From contig JAFSMA010000042.1 of assembly GCA_017448145.1 (NCBI GenBank), positions 1-51,425 on the forward strand: 51,425 bases of DNA. Direction: 5' to 3'. Below, one piece after another: positions 24,498 to 33,107 of this stretch (position 1 is its first letter; each line of letters starts with the position of its first letter). This DNA comes from Oscillospiraceae bacterium. Its GTDB lineage: Bacteria; Bacillota; Clostridia; Oscillospirales; Oscillospiraceae. The notes under the pieces were generated by a model. That model did not search any database. It was not told where the DNA came from and saw only the letters and a program-made list of their open reading frames with translations. The position numbers and the translations under genes are program-made.

Positions 24498-25096
24498 CAC
24501 ATACCTCCCAGCGCGTAGCTTCGACCCAGCGCCTCGTCGGCGTTGGCCTGCATCTCTTCCGCCGTGCCCTTACGGCCGGTATACACCGGGTCAAAAGGCT
24601 TGCCAAAAATCACCCTGGTCTTGCGGAAAAGCCGCTTCTTCATATCAATGAACACCGGCATCATGGGCACGCCGCTGCGGACAGCGATCACCGCCGCACC
24701 GCTTTTGGGCTGCACCTGTCCCTTTTCCTTCACCCTGGTTCCCTCCGGGAACAGCAGCAGCGTGAAGCCGTCATTCAGACTCTTGATGGAGGTTTTTACC
24801 GCATTGATGTCGGAGTTGCCCCGGTCCACGGGAAACACGCCGATGGCGGTGAGAAACGGCCCGATCAGCGGAATGCGGAAGAGCTGTTTTTTCGCCATGA
24901 TCCGCAGCGGATACGTCTTCGGCAGCGCCATGATCACCTGAATGGGATCCCAGGCGCTGGAATGGTTGGCGCACATCAGCACCGGCCCCTCCGGCACATT
25001 TTCCGCCCCAATGACCTCCACCGGGTGAAAAATGCTGAAAATGGGATAGAGAATATTGTGGGTAATGCGATAGGCTTTGGCAAAGGGATTCGTCAC
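24497..25096 (-). CDS. plsC: 1-acyl-sn-glycerol-3-phosphate acyltransferase
   Basis: A 199-residue lysophosphatidate acyltransferase of the inner membrane. The catalytic NHSSAWDP (HX4D), the substrate block VFPVDRGN and LFPEGTRVKEKG are intact, with an N-terminal hydrophobic helix. It starts at GTG 25096, overlapping the cmk stop by 4 bp (GTGA), and ends overlapping ispH-rpsA by 1 nt. The cmk-plsC-ispH/rpsA order is common in Firmicutes. Confidence 0.94.
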   Translation of the reverse strand: MTNPFAKAYRITHNILYPIFSIFHPVEVIGAENVPEGPVLMCANHSSAWDPIQVIMALPKTYPLRIMAKKQLFRIPLIGPFLTAIGVFPVDRGNSDINAVKTSIKSLNDGFTLLLFPEGTRVKEKGQVQPKSGAAVIAVRSGVPMMPVFIDMKKRLFRKTRVIFGKPFDPVYTGRKGTAEEMQANADEALGRSYALGGM

Positions 25097-25773
25097 AGTC
25101 CAACACTTCCTTTGATGACATCCAGCAGCAAATCCCGGCTGCCGGCGAAATCCAGCTCGCTGGTGTCCACCATTATGGCGTCGTCTGCCGGACGCAGGGG
25201 CGCCGCCTCCCGGTGGGAGTCCTGGTAGTCCCGCTGCTCCATCTCCCGCAGCACCTCGTCGTAGGGCTTGGGGGTACCCCGCTCCGCCAGCTCCTTCACT
25301 CGCCGCCGGGCCCGCACCTTCACGTCAGCGAACAGGAAGATTTTCACATCCGCGTCCGGCAGCACCACCGTGCCGATGTCCCGTCCGTCCATGATCACGC
25401 TCTTTTCCCGTGCGATGGAGCGCTGCATCTCCATCAGGAACTGCCGCACCTGGGGAATGGCGGACACATGGGAGGCGTACATGCTGATCTCCGGCAGGCG
25501 GATTTCAGTGGAAACGTCCCGCCCGCCCAGAAACATGTGCTGGGTACCGTCGTCGGAGTAATCCATATCGATATGTATCTCCGGCAACGCGGCGATTACC
25601 GCCGCCGCGTCCTTGGGGTCAATTCCCTTTTCCCGGATATGGAGGCCGATGGAGCGGTACATGGCCCCGGTGTCTACGTACACGATGCCCAGCTCTCGGG
25701 CAATCTCCCTGGCCAGGGTGCTTTTTCCGGCGCCGCTGGGGCCGTCCACCGCCACGGAATAAATCTTCTTCAT
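25093..25773 (-). CDS. cmk: Cytidylate kinase
   Basis: A 226-residue CMP/dCMP kinase. Walker A is VDGPSGAGKSTLAREIA; the DTGAMYRSIGLHI block, MDGRDIGTVVLPDA and the lid RARRRVKEL are canonical. AAAGGAGAGCATTTGAC precedes the ATG, 1 bp past the flavoprotein stop codon. The gene is in the long leftward operon. Confidence 0.96.
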   Translation of the reverse strand: MKKIYSVAVDGPSGAGKSTLAREIARELGIVYVDTGAMYRSIGLHIREKGIDPKDAAAVIAALPEIHIDMDYSDDGTQHMFLGGRDVSTEIRLPEISMYASHVSAIPQVRQFLMEMQRSIAREKSVIMDGRDIGTVVLPDADVKIFLFADVKVRARRRVKELAERGTPKPYDEVLREMEQRDYQDSHREAAPLRPADDAIMVDTSELDFAGSRDLLLDVIKGSVGL

Positions 25774-25774
25774 G

Positions 25775-27019
25775 TCAAATGCTCTCCTTTATCTGCTGTG
25801 CGGCGCTCTCCCCTGCCAAATGGCCGGTTGCCCAGGCAATCTGCAGGTTGAAGCCACCGGTATAGGCGTCCACGTCCAGCACCTCCCCGGCGAAATAGAG
25901 ACCGGAAACCAGCTTGGACGCCATGGTGCCCGGCTGCACCTCCGACACCTTCACGCCGCCGGCGGTGACGATAGCCTCCGCCACGCCCCGAGGGCCGGAA
26001 ACGGGGATTTCAAAGTGCTTCAGCAGCTTCACCAGCGCCTGCCGCTTCTCCCGGGTGACGGAATGGACTTTCACGGCGCCGTCCATCCCCAGCCGGGACA
26101 GGATTACGCTCACCATGCTGTGGGGCACCAGGCCCGCCACGATTTTTTCGAAGTCCCGGTTGGGGCTCTCGCCCATATCCCGCAAAATGCGGCTGTCCAG
26201 TTTCTGCTCGTCCAGAGCGGGCTTCAAGTCCACCGCCAGGCGGTAGCTCTCCTTGTCCCAGTCCCGCAGATGGGCGCTGGCGCTGAGCACCAGCGGGCCG
26301 GACACGCCGAAATGGGTAAACAGCATTTCGCCAAACTCCCGGAATACCGCTTTATTCTTCCGGTTATAGGCCGTCAGCTCCACGTTTTTCAGCGCCAGGC
26401 CCTGCATTCTGCCACAATCGGCGTCGGGGCTTACCAACGGCACGAGGGACCCCCGGGGCGGAATCACGGTATGTCCCACCGCCTCCGCCAACCGATAGCC
26501 GTCGCCGGTGGAGCCGGTGCCGGGATAGCTGACGCCGCCGGTGGCGATCACCGCCGCCCCACAGGGATACGTCCCCTTCTCCCCTTTCACCGCTGTCACA
26601 GCGCCGTCCGTCACCACGATCTCCGTGGCCCGGTCATGCACCCACTCCACACGGAGCTGATGACACCGCCGCTTCAAGGCGTCAGAGATGTCAAAAGCGC
26701 TGTCCGACACCGGGAACACACGGTTGCCCCGCTCCACCTTCAAAGCCACGCCCTGACCCTCAAAAAAGGCCATGGTGTCGGCGGGAAGAAAGCGGGAAAA
26801 GGCGCTGTAAAGGAATCTGCCATTACGGGGAATATTGGCCATCAGGCCGTCCAGATCCGTCTGGTTCGTAACGTTGCACCGGCCCTTACCGGTGATGTTG
26901 ATTTTTTTACCCAGGCGCTCGTTGGGCTCCAAAAGCTGCACCTTCGCGCCGTACTCCGCCGCGGTCACAGCGGCCATCAGACCCGCTGCACCGCCGCCGA
27001 TGATTACAATATCAGTCAT
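25775..27019 (-). CDS. NAD(P)/FAD-dependent oxidoreductase, HI0933/YhiN (BaiN-like) family
   Basis: A 414-residue flavoprotein. The Rossmann motif is IVIIGGGAAGLMAAVTAAEYG (positions 4-24), followed by the family signature RLGKKINITGKGRCNVTN, VIATGGVSYPGTGSTGDG and the C-terminal LYFAGEVLDVDAYTGGFNLQ. The family includes YhiN/HI0933 and BaiN, but no substrate can be assigned. The ATG at 27017-27019 overlaps the end of the regulator gene by 8 bp. It sits between a regulator and cmk. Confidence 0.9.
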   Translation of the reverse strand: MTDIVIIGGGAAGLMAAVTAAEYGAKVQLLEPNERLGKKINITGKGRCNVTNQTDLDGLMANIPRNGRFLYSAFSRFLPADTMAFFEGQGVALKVERGNRVFPVSDSAFDISDALKRRCHQLRVEWVHDRATEIVVTDGAVTAVKGEKGTYPCGAAVIATGGVSYPGTGSTGDGYRLAEAVGHTVIPPRGSLVPLVSPDADCGRMQGLALKNVELTAYNRKNKAVFREFGEMLFTHFGVSGPLVLSASAHLRDWDKESYRLAVDLKPALDEQKLDSRILRDMGESPNRDFEKIVAGLVPHSMVSVILSRLGMDGAVKVHSVTREKRQALVKLLKHFEIPVSGPRGVAEAIVTAGGVKVSEVQPGTMASKLVSGLYFAGEVLDVDAYTGGFNLQIAWATGHLAGESAAQQIKESI

Positions 27020-27878
27020 CTTCCGCCTTCCCGAAAATGTTGTATTTGGTCCAGACCTTCTCCATTTCGGCAAAGGTGTGGGAAACGTCGTCGCTGCGCT
27101 GGCGACCCACTGCTACGATCAGGGCGTTCAAAAGGCTCAAGGGAGCCGCCATGGAATCCACGAAGGAAATGGCGTCGCAGCCCACCAGCAGTGCCGCCGA
27201 GGACATCGGGTACAGAGGCGACACCTTACTGTCGGTGATGGCGATCACATCAGCCCCCCGCTCCGAGGCCATCTCCACGGCGTGAATCACCATCTTGGAA
27301 TACCGGGGAAAGGTAATGCCGATCAGCACGTCACCAGGCCCGATATGCACCAGCTGCTCGTAAATCTCGCCGGCCGCGGTGTTCTGCACATAGATGACGT
27401 TCTTGAAAATCAAATGGAAGTAAAAGTTCAGATATCCGGCCAAAAAGGAGCTGGAACGGACGCCTAAAATATAAATGTGTTCCGCCTTTTGCAGCTTGTC
27501 CACCACCCGGTCAAAGTCCTCCCGGTCGATGCCATTGATGGCGCTGCGTATGCTGTCGGCGTCCCGCTGCATCACGGAGCCCAAAATATCCGAATCGTTG
27601 ATCTGCTGCCGGGACACCTGGATGCGCTGAATGGAGGTGAGCTTGCCCCGGACGATCTCCTGCAGCGCCCTCTGCATCTCCGGATAGCCCTCATAGCCCA
27701 GATGTGCGGCAAACCGCACCACCGTGGACTCGCTGACATCGGCAGTCTCCGCCAGCCTGGCCGCCGTCATAAAGGCCGCCTTGTCGTAGTTGTCCAATAT
27801 GTACTGGGCGATGCGCTTGTGGCCCTTGCTGAGATGGTCCATCTCGGCGCGAATGGTTTGCAGCACGTTCTGCTTCAC
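27012..27878 (-). CDS. MurR/RpiR family transcriptional regulator
   Basis: A 288-residue regulator. An N-terminal HTH_6 domain (FMTAARLAETADVSESTVVRF, about residues 35-55) is followed by a SIS sugar-phosphate domain (about 120-250: HIYILGVRSSSFLAGYL and DVLIGITFPRYSKM). Ligands are usually sugar or amino-sugar phosphates; here it is placed in a housekeeping operon, so its targets are unclear. It starts at GTG 27878 overlapping the pseudouridine synthase stop (GTGA). Confidence 0.9.
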   Translation of the reverse strand: MKQNVLQTIRAEMDHLSKGHKRIAQYILDNYDKAAFMTAARLAETADVSESTVVRFAAHLGYEGYPEMQRALQEIVRGKLTSIQRIQVSRQQINDSDILGSVMQRDADSIRSAINGIDREDFDRVVDKLQKAEHIYILGVRSSSFLAGYLNFYFHLIFKNVIYVQNTAAGEIYEQLVHIGPGDVLIGITFPRYSKMVIHAVEMASERGADVIAITDSKVSPLYPMSSAALLVGCDAISFVDSMAAPLSLLNALIVAVGRQRSDDVSHTFAEMEKVWTKYNIFGKAEDD

Positions 27879-28615
27879 CGTCCATCGCCCCCCTTTGCCA
27901 CTTTAATCTCGTCTTCTGTGAGGTAGCGCCACTGTCCGCAGGGCAAATCACCCAACGACAGCTTGTCCTCCTGTATCCGCACCAGCCGTCGCACCGAAAG
28001 CCCCGCCTTGGCGCACAGCCTGCGAATCTGCCGCTTACGGCCCTGGTGAATGGTGATCTCCATGTCTGCATCGCTTCCGCTGCGCCGCAGTACCCTCACC
28101 TGGGCGGGCATGACACTCTCCCCATCCAGATCGGTAATGGCGGCGATTCTGTCCTCGCAGCCGTCCCACACGCCGCTGACGCTGACCCGGTACACCTTGT
28201 CCATCTGATGGGAAGGATGGGTCATGCGCTCCATGAAGGCGCCGTCATTGGTCATCAGCAGCAGCCCTTCGGAGTCGCGGTCCAGCCGGCCCACCGGGTA
28301 CACCTTCGCGCCGCAGTCCGCCACCAGCTCCCCCACCAGGTGGGCAGCATGGTCGTCTGCCATGGAGCAGGTGTATCCCCGGGGCTTATGGAGCATCAAA
28401 TAGGTGTATTCCTCTGGCAAGGAGATCGCCTTGCCATCAACGCATATCACAGCGTTTTCCGCCGCACGCTGCCCCAGCTCTGCCACCTGTCCGTCCACGG
28501 TGACTCTCCCCTGCCGCAGCAGCGCCTCCGCCGCCCGGCGGGAGCACAAGCCGCTCTGGGCGATGATTTTCTGTATCCGTTCCGTTACGTTGTGCCCCCT
28601 TCTTCGAAGCCCCAT
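27875..28615 (-). CDS. rRNA pseudouridine synthase, RluB/RsuA family
   Basis: A 246-residue synthase. An S4 RNA-binding domain (RIQKIIAQSGLCSRRAAEALLRQGRVTVDG) is followed by the catalytic domain with YPVGRLDRDSEGLLLMTNDG (catalytic Asp) and a GRKRQIRRLCAKAGL end. In Bacillus RluB makes pseudouridine in 23S rRNA and lies close to scpAB. The reading begins at ATG 28615, overlapping the preceding gene by 31 bp; the usual family start would be about nine codons later, where no start codon exists. Confidence 0.92.
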   Translation of the reverse strand: MGLRRRGHNVTERIQKIIAQSGLCSRRAAEALLRQGRVTVDGQVAELGQRAAENAVICVDGKAISLPEEYTYLMLHKPRGYTCSMADDHAAHLVGELVADCGAKVYPVGRLDRDSEGLLLMTNDGAFMERMTHPSHQMDKVYRVSVSGVWDGCEDRIAAITDLDGESVMPAQVRVLRRSGSDADMEITIHQGRKRQIRRLCAKAGLSVRRLVRIQEDKLSLGDLPCGQWRYLTEDEIKVAKGGDGR

Positions 28616-29358
28616 TCATACAGGGCGGCGTGATCCGCCCAGTCGTTGCCGTCGTTCAGTGTCACTGCCACCAGCCGCCGTCCGTCCCGGACGCAGCAGC
28701 TCACCAGTGTTCGTCCCGCCGCCTTGGTGTACCCGGTTTTCAGCCCGATGCATCCCGGCAGTGTCTTTAACAGTTTATTGTGATTGCTCATGGTGCGCTC
28801 GCCTACGGTAACACTTTTCGTGGAGCAAAGCCGCACAAAAGTCGGCTCATTGATGGCATACGCCGCCAGAATCGCCATATCTCGGGCGGTGGAATGGTGG
28901 TTTTCCCCATCCAGACCGTTGGGATTTTCAAAGGAGGTGTTCACCATCCCCAGCGCCCGGGCCTTTTCGTTCATCCGCTCCACAAAAGCATCCAAGCCGC
29001 CGCAGTGGTCGGCCAGGCACAGCGCCGCGTCGTTGCCGCTGCACAGCAGCAGCCCGTACAGCAGTTCCTCCACCGTCACCGTCTCGCCAGGCTTGAGGTA
29101 CATGGAGGAGCCCTCCACCATGTGGGAAGCCGTTACCTCCACCGTGTCCTGCAACCGAGCGCAGTCCAGCGCCACCAGCGCTGTCATGATCTTGGTGGTG
29201 CTGGCAATCAGCCGTTTCTCATCCGCCCGGTGTTCATACAACACGTCTCCGCTGTCGGCATCCATCAAAATGGCCGCCCCGGCTGACGTACTCACACCGT
29301 CGGCGAAGCAGGGCACGATCAGCCCCACCATCAGCAGCAAGCAAAGTACACGTTTCAC
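28585..29358 (-). CDS. D-alanyl-D-alanine carboxypeptidase (DacF-like)
   Basis: A 257-residue exported serine D,D-peptidase. A signal peptide (VLCLLLMVGLIVPCFA) precedes the S11 domain. The motifs are SxxK in LIASTTKIMTALVAL, SGN in LLCSGNDAALCLAD and KTG in GLKTGYTKAAG. The C-terminal anchor domain of full PBP5 is absent, as in short DacF-type or sporulation paralogues. GTG start behind GAGGTGATAGACG. It follows gerW in the operon. Confidence 0.93.
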   Translation of the reverse strand: MKRVLCLLLMVGLIVPCFADGVSTSAGAAILMDADSGDVLYEHRADEKRLIASTTKIMTALVALDCARLQDTVEVTASHMVEGSSMYLKPGETVTVEELLYGLLLCSGNDAALCLADHCGGLDAFVERMNEKARALGMVNTSFENPNGLDGENHHSTARDMAILAAYAINEPTFVRLCSTKSVTVGERTMSNHNKLLKTLPGCIGLKTGYTKAAGRTLVSCCVRDGRRLVAVTLNDGNDWADHAALYEWGFEEGGTT

Positions 29359-29390
29359 CGTCTATCACCTCGACGGTGCAGTGTATGCGC

Positions 29391-29789
29391 TTACAGGATG
29401 TCCTGTTCCTCTTTCTTGCGGTTGACGAAATTCTCCACCCGATCCATCACCTCAGGTACCAGCTCAATGGCCCGGTCAAGGGTGGTCACCGCCGGGGTGC
29501 CCACCGGCAGCACCCGGGTAATGCCGTCCTTCACCATCAGGAAGGACACCGGCTCCACCTTCACACCGGCTGCCGCGCCGCCGCCAAAGCGGTCGCCGGA
29601 CTTGCCGTAATCCCCACCGCCGCTGCCAAAGCCGAAGGTCATGCGGCTCACCGGAATCAGCGTCACACCGTCGGCGGTGTGGATGGGCTCGCCCACGATG
29701 GTGTTGGAATCCACCATCTGGCGAATCTTCTCAATGGATGCCTCCATCAGCTCCGTCAAGGACTGGTTCTTGTTCTCCTGCTTGTCCAT
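29391..29789 (-). CDS. gerW: GerW family sporulation protein (YtfJ)
   Basis: A 132-residue protein of the GerW/YtfJ family (SLTELMEASIEKIRQMVDSNTIVG..., TLIPVSRMTFGFGSGGGDYG, a Gly-rich stretch, then the VLPVGTPAVTTLDRAIELVPE end). In Bacillus YtfJ is needed for full germination with certain germinants. The neighbouring DUF2953 gene matches the ytfI-ytfJ pair. ATG 29787-29789 follows AAAGGGTGACCATT; GTG 29798 is an in-frame alternative. Confidence 0.9.
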   Translation of the reverse strand: MDKQENKNQSLTELMEASIEKIRQMVDSNTIVGEPIHTADGVTLIPVSRMTFGFGSGGGDYGKSGDRFGGGAAAGVKVEPVSFLMVKDGITRVLPVGTPAVTTLDRAIELVPEVMDRVENFVNRKKEEQDIL

Positions 29790-29819
29790 AATGGTCACCC
29801 TTTCTTTATCGTAATGCTG

Positions 29820-30488
29820 TTAAGCGGTTTTACTTTCCGCCGCGCTTGTTTCCTCGGTTATTTCTCCCGATGCGTTCTTCTTTTGTCCCTGGAAGCGAAT
29901 AAACCATCTGATCAGCGGCCCCGCGGCAGAAGCGCCGATGGCGAAGAAGTCGCCCACGCGGAAGAAGATACCCACATCCCCCTCCGAGCGTGTGCCATCC
30001 GCCGTAAAGTCCACGCCAAGGTGGATTTCCGGGTTTGGTAGCTGGGCCAGCTGCTCCAGCCGGGGCATCACAGACCACATGCCGCTGCAAGCCGCGCCGT
30101 ACATCTCCGCCACCACGCAGGGGTCGTCGCCGCCAAAGATCACCGTCAGATGCAGCGGGTCAATGCGAATCCGCTTTCCCGTGGCGCGCAGCGCCCGCTG
30201 CACGCTTAGCCACACTGCCTTCACCAGTTCCCAAATGTCCCAGAACTCCATTTTGGCCCGCGATGTTTTCTTCCCCGGTTTGGCCGAGGCTGGCTTATCC
30301 TGTTTCGGTTTTTCCGCCTTGGGCTTTTGGGGTTTACGCTCCGGCTTGGGGATAATGGCGATGCTCTTGGGGCCGATTTTCACCGCCACCGCCAGGCTTT
30401 CGCCAAATTGCACCCGCACGCCTAGGCGCAGTCTGGAGAAGCCAAACAGCACCGCCAGCAGTCCAACCACGATATACAGCGCTGTCAT
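29820..30488 (-). CDS. DUF2953 domain-containing protein (YtfI-like)
   Basis: A 222-residue protein. An N-terminal membrane helix (ALYIVVGLLAVLFGF) is followed by a beta-rich segment, a Lys/Pro-rich linker (KPERKPQKPKAEKPKQ), a helical segment and a conserved C-terminal part with a membrane-like FFRVGDFFAIGASAAGPLI stretch. The linked GerW gene downstream gives the ytfI-ytfJ pair of Bacillus. Function unknown; probably sporulation-associated. Confidence 0.82.
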   Translation of the reverse strand: MTALYIVVGLLAVLFGFSRLRLGVRVQFGESLAVAVKIGPKSIAIIPKPERKPQKPKAEKPKQDKPASAKPGKKTSRAKMEFWDIWELVKAVWLSVQRALRATGKRIRIDPLHLTVIFGGDDPCVVAEMYGAACSGMWSVMPRLEQLAQLPNPEIHLGVDFTADGTRSEGDVGIFFRVGDFFAIGASAAGPLIRWFIRFQGQKKNASGEITEETSAAESKTA

Positions 30489-30520
30489 AAGCCTCCCCCC
30501 TTCGTACCTGCGTCAAGCCG

Positions 30521-31135
30521 TTACTCCGACGCAGTTTCCGCCTCTGCTGCCGTCTCCGCGCCACCCTCATTTTGCAGCAGCGCCATGTCCTCCAGCCGCA
30601 GCTGGCCGTCCTCCTCCATGCCGGGCATCTCTGGCAACTCGTCCAGCGAGTTGAGATGGAAGGCCCGCAAAAACGCCTGGGTAGTGCGGTACAGCCTGGG
30701 CCGCCCTGGCACCTGCAGCCGCCCGCACTCCTCGATGAGGTGCCTGTCCAACAGCAGACCCACCGTGTAAGAGCTGTCCACGCCGCGGATCTGGTCCACG
30801 TAGGCCCGGGTGGTGGGCTGATAGTAGGCGATGATGGTCAGCACCTCCAGCGCAGGCTGGGACAGCTTGGCGGGCTTGCGGATCTCAAAGGCCTTGCGGA
30901 TGATGTCGGCATATTCCGGCGCCGAGCAAAGCTGATAGCTGTCGTCCATGCGGAGCAGACGGATGCCACGCCGCTCATAGGCGTAATAGTCGCTCAGCCG
31001 TTGCAGCACCAGCTCCACCGTGGCCTTGTCCATATCCATGGCGATGCAGATGCGGTCAATGGACACCGGCTCGCCGGAGGCAAAGAGAATGCCCTCAATG
31101 GTTGCCTCTATTTCTTTCATTTCCAGGTTTTCCAT
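30521..31135 (-). CDS. scpB: Segregation and condensation protein B
   Basis: A 204-residue ScpB of the SMC-ScpAB condensin complex. Two winged-helix domains are seen: IEATIEGILFASGEPVSIDRI and the second with PALEVLTIIAYYQPTTRAYVDQIRGVDSS, followed by GRPRLYRTTQAFLRAFHL. The acidic tail is variable. It follows scpA by 3 bp. Confidence 0.95.
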   Translation of the reverse strand: MENLEMKEIEATIEGILFASGEPVSIDRICIAMDMDKATVELVLQRLSDYYAYERRGIRLLRMDDSYQLCSAPEYADIIRKAFEIRKPAKLSQPALEVLTIIAYYQPTTRAYVDQIRGVDSSYTVGLLLDRHLIEECGRLQVPGRPRLYRTTQAFLRAFHLNSLDELPEMPGMEEDGQLRLEDMALLQNEGGAETAAEAETASE

Positions 31136-31138
31136 AGA

Positions 31139-31930
31139 TTATCCTTCCCACTTGAATTCTTCCGGCATCTCGCCCTGGCAGGTCACAGTGCAGTCCGCCT
31201 CGCCGCCGGCCAGACGGATCACGTGGCTGCGGCACAGCTCCAGCACAGCCATAAATGTGGCCACGATCTCGCTGCGGGTCCTGCTGCCCCGAAACAGCAG
31301 CAAAAACCGGGTGATGCCCGCCTGCTTCAGCCGATTGAAAATCTCATGGGCCTTGCGCTCCACCGAATAGGGCTCCCGCTTCACGATCTCCTCAAAGGCC
31401 TTGGTGACCGGTGCCTCCACGGCTCCCTTGCGGTCGGCCACCTCCTGCATGGCCAGGATCAGGTCTCCCGGCTCCTGGTCATACTCATAGATTTTGCCCC
31501 GCTCCATGGGCTCCGGGTTGCGCACCATGATGTCCCGGCCGAACTCCCCCATGGGCCCCAGCCGCAGCGCCAGATCCTTCACCTTGGCGTAGATGTCGCC
31601 CCGCTTGCGCTCCTCCAGGGAGGCAATCAGCGCATCCATCTCACTCTGGGCCTCCTCATCCTCCAGTGACAGCAGCATCCGGGTCTTGATATACATGAGG
31701 TGGGCCGCCATGGTGATAAACTCGCTGGCCACCTCCAGATCCATCTGCTGCCGCCGCTCCAAATATTCCAAATACTGGTCCAGAATCAGCGCAATGGGAA
31801 TGTCCTGAATCTCTATTTTATTTTTTCCCAGCAGGAACAGGATTAAGTCCAGGGGGCCTTCAAAATCCTGCAAATCCTCGTCGGCCTTGCCCTGCACCAC
31901 TTTTTCCAGTTTATAAATCGGATTGTCCAA
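31139..31930 (-). CDS. scpA: Segregation and condensation protein A
   Basis: A 263-residue kleisin that bridges SMC heads. FEGPLDLILFLLGKNKIEIQDIPI is the ScpA signature; EFITMAAHLMYIKTRMLL and the C-terminal winged helix (RFLLLFRGSRTRSEIVATFMAVLELCR) follow. The start is TTG 31930 behind GAGGTGTAAGTATT, 5 bp after the M50 gene. Upstream partner of scpB. Confidence 0.95.
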   Translation of the reverse strand: MDNPIYKLEKVVQGKADEDLQDFEGPLDLILFLLGKNKIEIQDIPIALILDQYLEYLERRQQMDLEVASEFITMAAHLMYIKTRMLLSLEDEEAQSEMDALIASLEERKRGDIYAKVKDLALRLGPMGEFGRDIMVRNPEPMERGKIYEYDQEPGDLILAMQEVADRKGAVEAPVTKAFEEIVKREPYSVERKAHEIFNRLKQAGITRFLLLFRGSRTRSEIVATFMAVLELCRSHVIRLAGGEADCTVTCQGEMPEEFKWEG

Positions 31931-31935
31931 AATAC

Positions 31936-32601
31936 TTACACCTCAAAGCCGACCACGCGGCAAAATAGGCGGAATAGGGTGCTGATGGCCACGTTGAGAT
32001 ACTGTGACGCAGCGCCCGCACTCACCAGAAGAATCACCAGAATAAAGCCGAAGCGCTCATAGCGCATCAGCCACATATAGGCCCGATCCGGCAGGAACGA
32101 GGCCAGGATTTTCGACCCGTCCAGCGGCGGGATGGGCAGCAGGTTGAACACGCCCAGTCCGATGGAAAGTATGGCCGTGTCCCGCAGGAAATAGAACAGC
32201 GTCCCCGGCAGCTGCCCGGTGGCCAGCAAATAATTGGCCAGCAGCCTGTCGCCCAGAATCAGCAGCAGCGCCAGCACCAGGTTGGACACCGGCCCTGCCA
32301 GCGCCGTCAGCGCCATGCCCTGCTTGGGGTGCTTGAAGTAGCGCATATCCACCGGCACCGGTTTTGCCCAGCCCACCCCGGTGATGACCATGGACACGAA
32401 GCCCAGCCAGTCGATATGGTGCAGCGGGTTCAGGCTTAGCCGGTGCTGCCGCTTGGCGGTGGGGTCTCCCAGGGCATAGGCCGCGAAGCCGTGGCACATC
32501 TCATGAAGTATGATACAAAGCAGCGCCCCCGCTACCCGCAGCGCAGTGCGCTCCAGGCTGGCGAAATCCATGGCGCTCCATAGGTTGGATAAATAGTGCA
32601 A
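31936..32601 (-). CDS. Site-2 protease-like M50 metallopeptidase
   Basis: A 221-residue polytopic intramembrane metalloprotease. The zinc motif HEMCHGFAAY (HExxH) lies in the first helix, and the second metal Asp is in PPLDGSKIL. Multiple transmembrane helices are evident (ALTALAGPVSNLVLALLLIL, FILVILLVSAGAAS). This is the short YwhC/M50B class. A TTG at 32599-32601 behind CTGGGAGGCAATTGCG is the best start; a GTG nine codons earlier is possible. First gene of the long operon ending with ispH-rpsA. Confidence 0.88.
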   Translation of the reverse strand: MHYLSNLWSAMDFASLERTALRVAGALLCIILHEMCHGFAAYALGDPTAKRQHRLSLNPLHHIDWLGFVSMVITGVGWAKPVPVDMRYFKHPKQGMALTALAGPVSNLVLALLLILGDRLLANYLLATGQLPGTLFYFLRDTAILSIGLGVFNLLPIPPLDGSKILASFLPDRAYMWLMRYERFGFILVILLVSAGAASQYLNVAISTLFRLFCRVVGFEV

Positions 32602-32648
32602 CGCAATTGCCTCCCAGATGATAGGCACAATTAGCCAGATTACCGATT

Positions 32649-32678
32649 ATTATACCACAAACCCATGGCAAAACACAA
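32649..32678 (-). promoter_or_regulatory. Promoter of the long operon (M50 protease to ispH-rpsA)
   Basis: TTGTGT (32673-32678), an 18-nt spacer and TATAAT (32649-32654) on the minus strand, with TGTGG before the -10. The -35 is poor, the -10 perfect. Confidence 0.65.
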
Positions 32679-32747
32679 GGGCGATTCGATGGCGAATTCG
32701 TAACCGTATTGTCACCCTTTTGTAACCCTTTTTCCACCCCGCTATGG

Positions 32748-32753
32748 TATATT
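32748..32753 (+). promoter_or_regulatory. Extended -10 promoter of the 61-aa gene
   Basis: TATGG-TATATT on the plus strand, 31 bp before the ATG of the small membrane protein. No matching -35 at 16-18 nt. Confidence 0.5.
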
Positions 32754-32784
32754 GTAGACAAGATAAAGAAGGAGGAAAGGCAAT

Positions 32785-32970
32785 ATGAAGGCCGTTCGAT
32801 TCGTCGTTCCGCTGCTTCTCGTGTGTGTGCTGCTCACCCTGGTCACCCTGCTCGCCCCGGCAATGCACAGCGCCGCTCTCTCCTACCTCTCGTTCAGTTT
32901 CGCATCCCTGGTCAGCATCGTCTGCATCCTGGCTCTGGCATTCACGCTTCTGCACCGCGAAAACCCATGA
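32785..32970 (+). CDS. Small membrane protein, 61 aa, function unknown
   Basis: A 61-residue protein with two hydrophobic helices (FVVPLLLVCVLLTLVTLLAP and FASLVSIVCILALAFTLL) joined by a short loop with one His, and a charged end LHRENP. GAAGGAGGAAAGGCAAT precedes the ATG; an extended -10 lies upstream and a terminator 86 bp downstream. It is a stand-alone transcript. No family recognised. Confidence 0.75.
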   Translation: MKAVRFVVPLLLVCVLLTLVTLLAPAMHSAALSYLSFSFASLVSIVCILALAFTLLHRENP

Positions 32971-33055
32971 CTCTCCCCTTTTCTCCCTTGCGCTGATCTA
33001 TTGATGTTCCTTCCCCCCGCATAGCATCCCATTCCCGCGGGCAGCACACAAAGCA

Positions 33056-33095
33056 ACGCCCCCGCCTCGAAAGAGGCGGGGGCGCTTTTCGTCTT
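33056..33095 (+). terminator. Intrinsic terminator after the 61-aa gene
   Basis: GCCCCCGCCTC-GAAA-GAGGCGGGGGC (33058-33084) is an 11-bp stem followed by GCTTTTCGTCTTT. It also separates the converging Cys-rich gene. Confidence 0.9.
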
Positions 33096-33107
33096 TCACG
33101 AAGCGGC

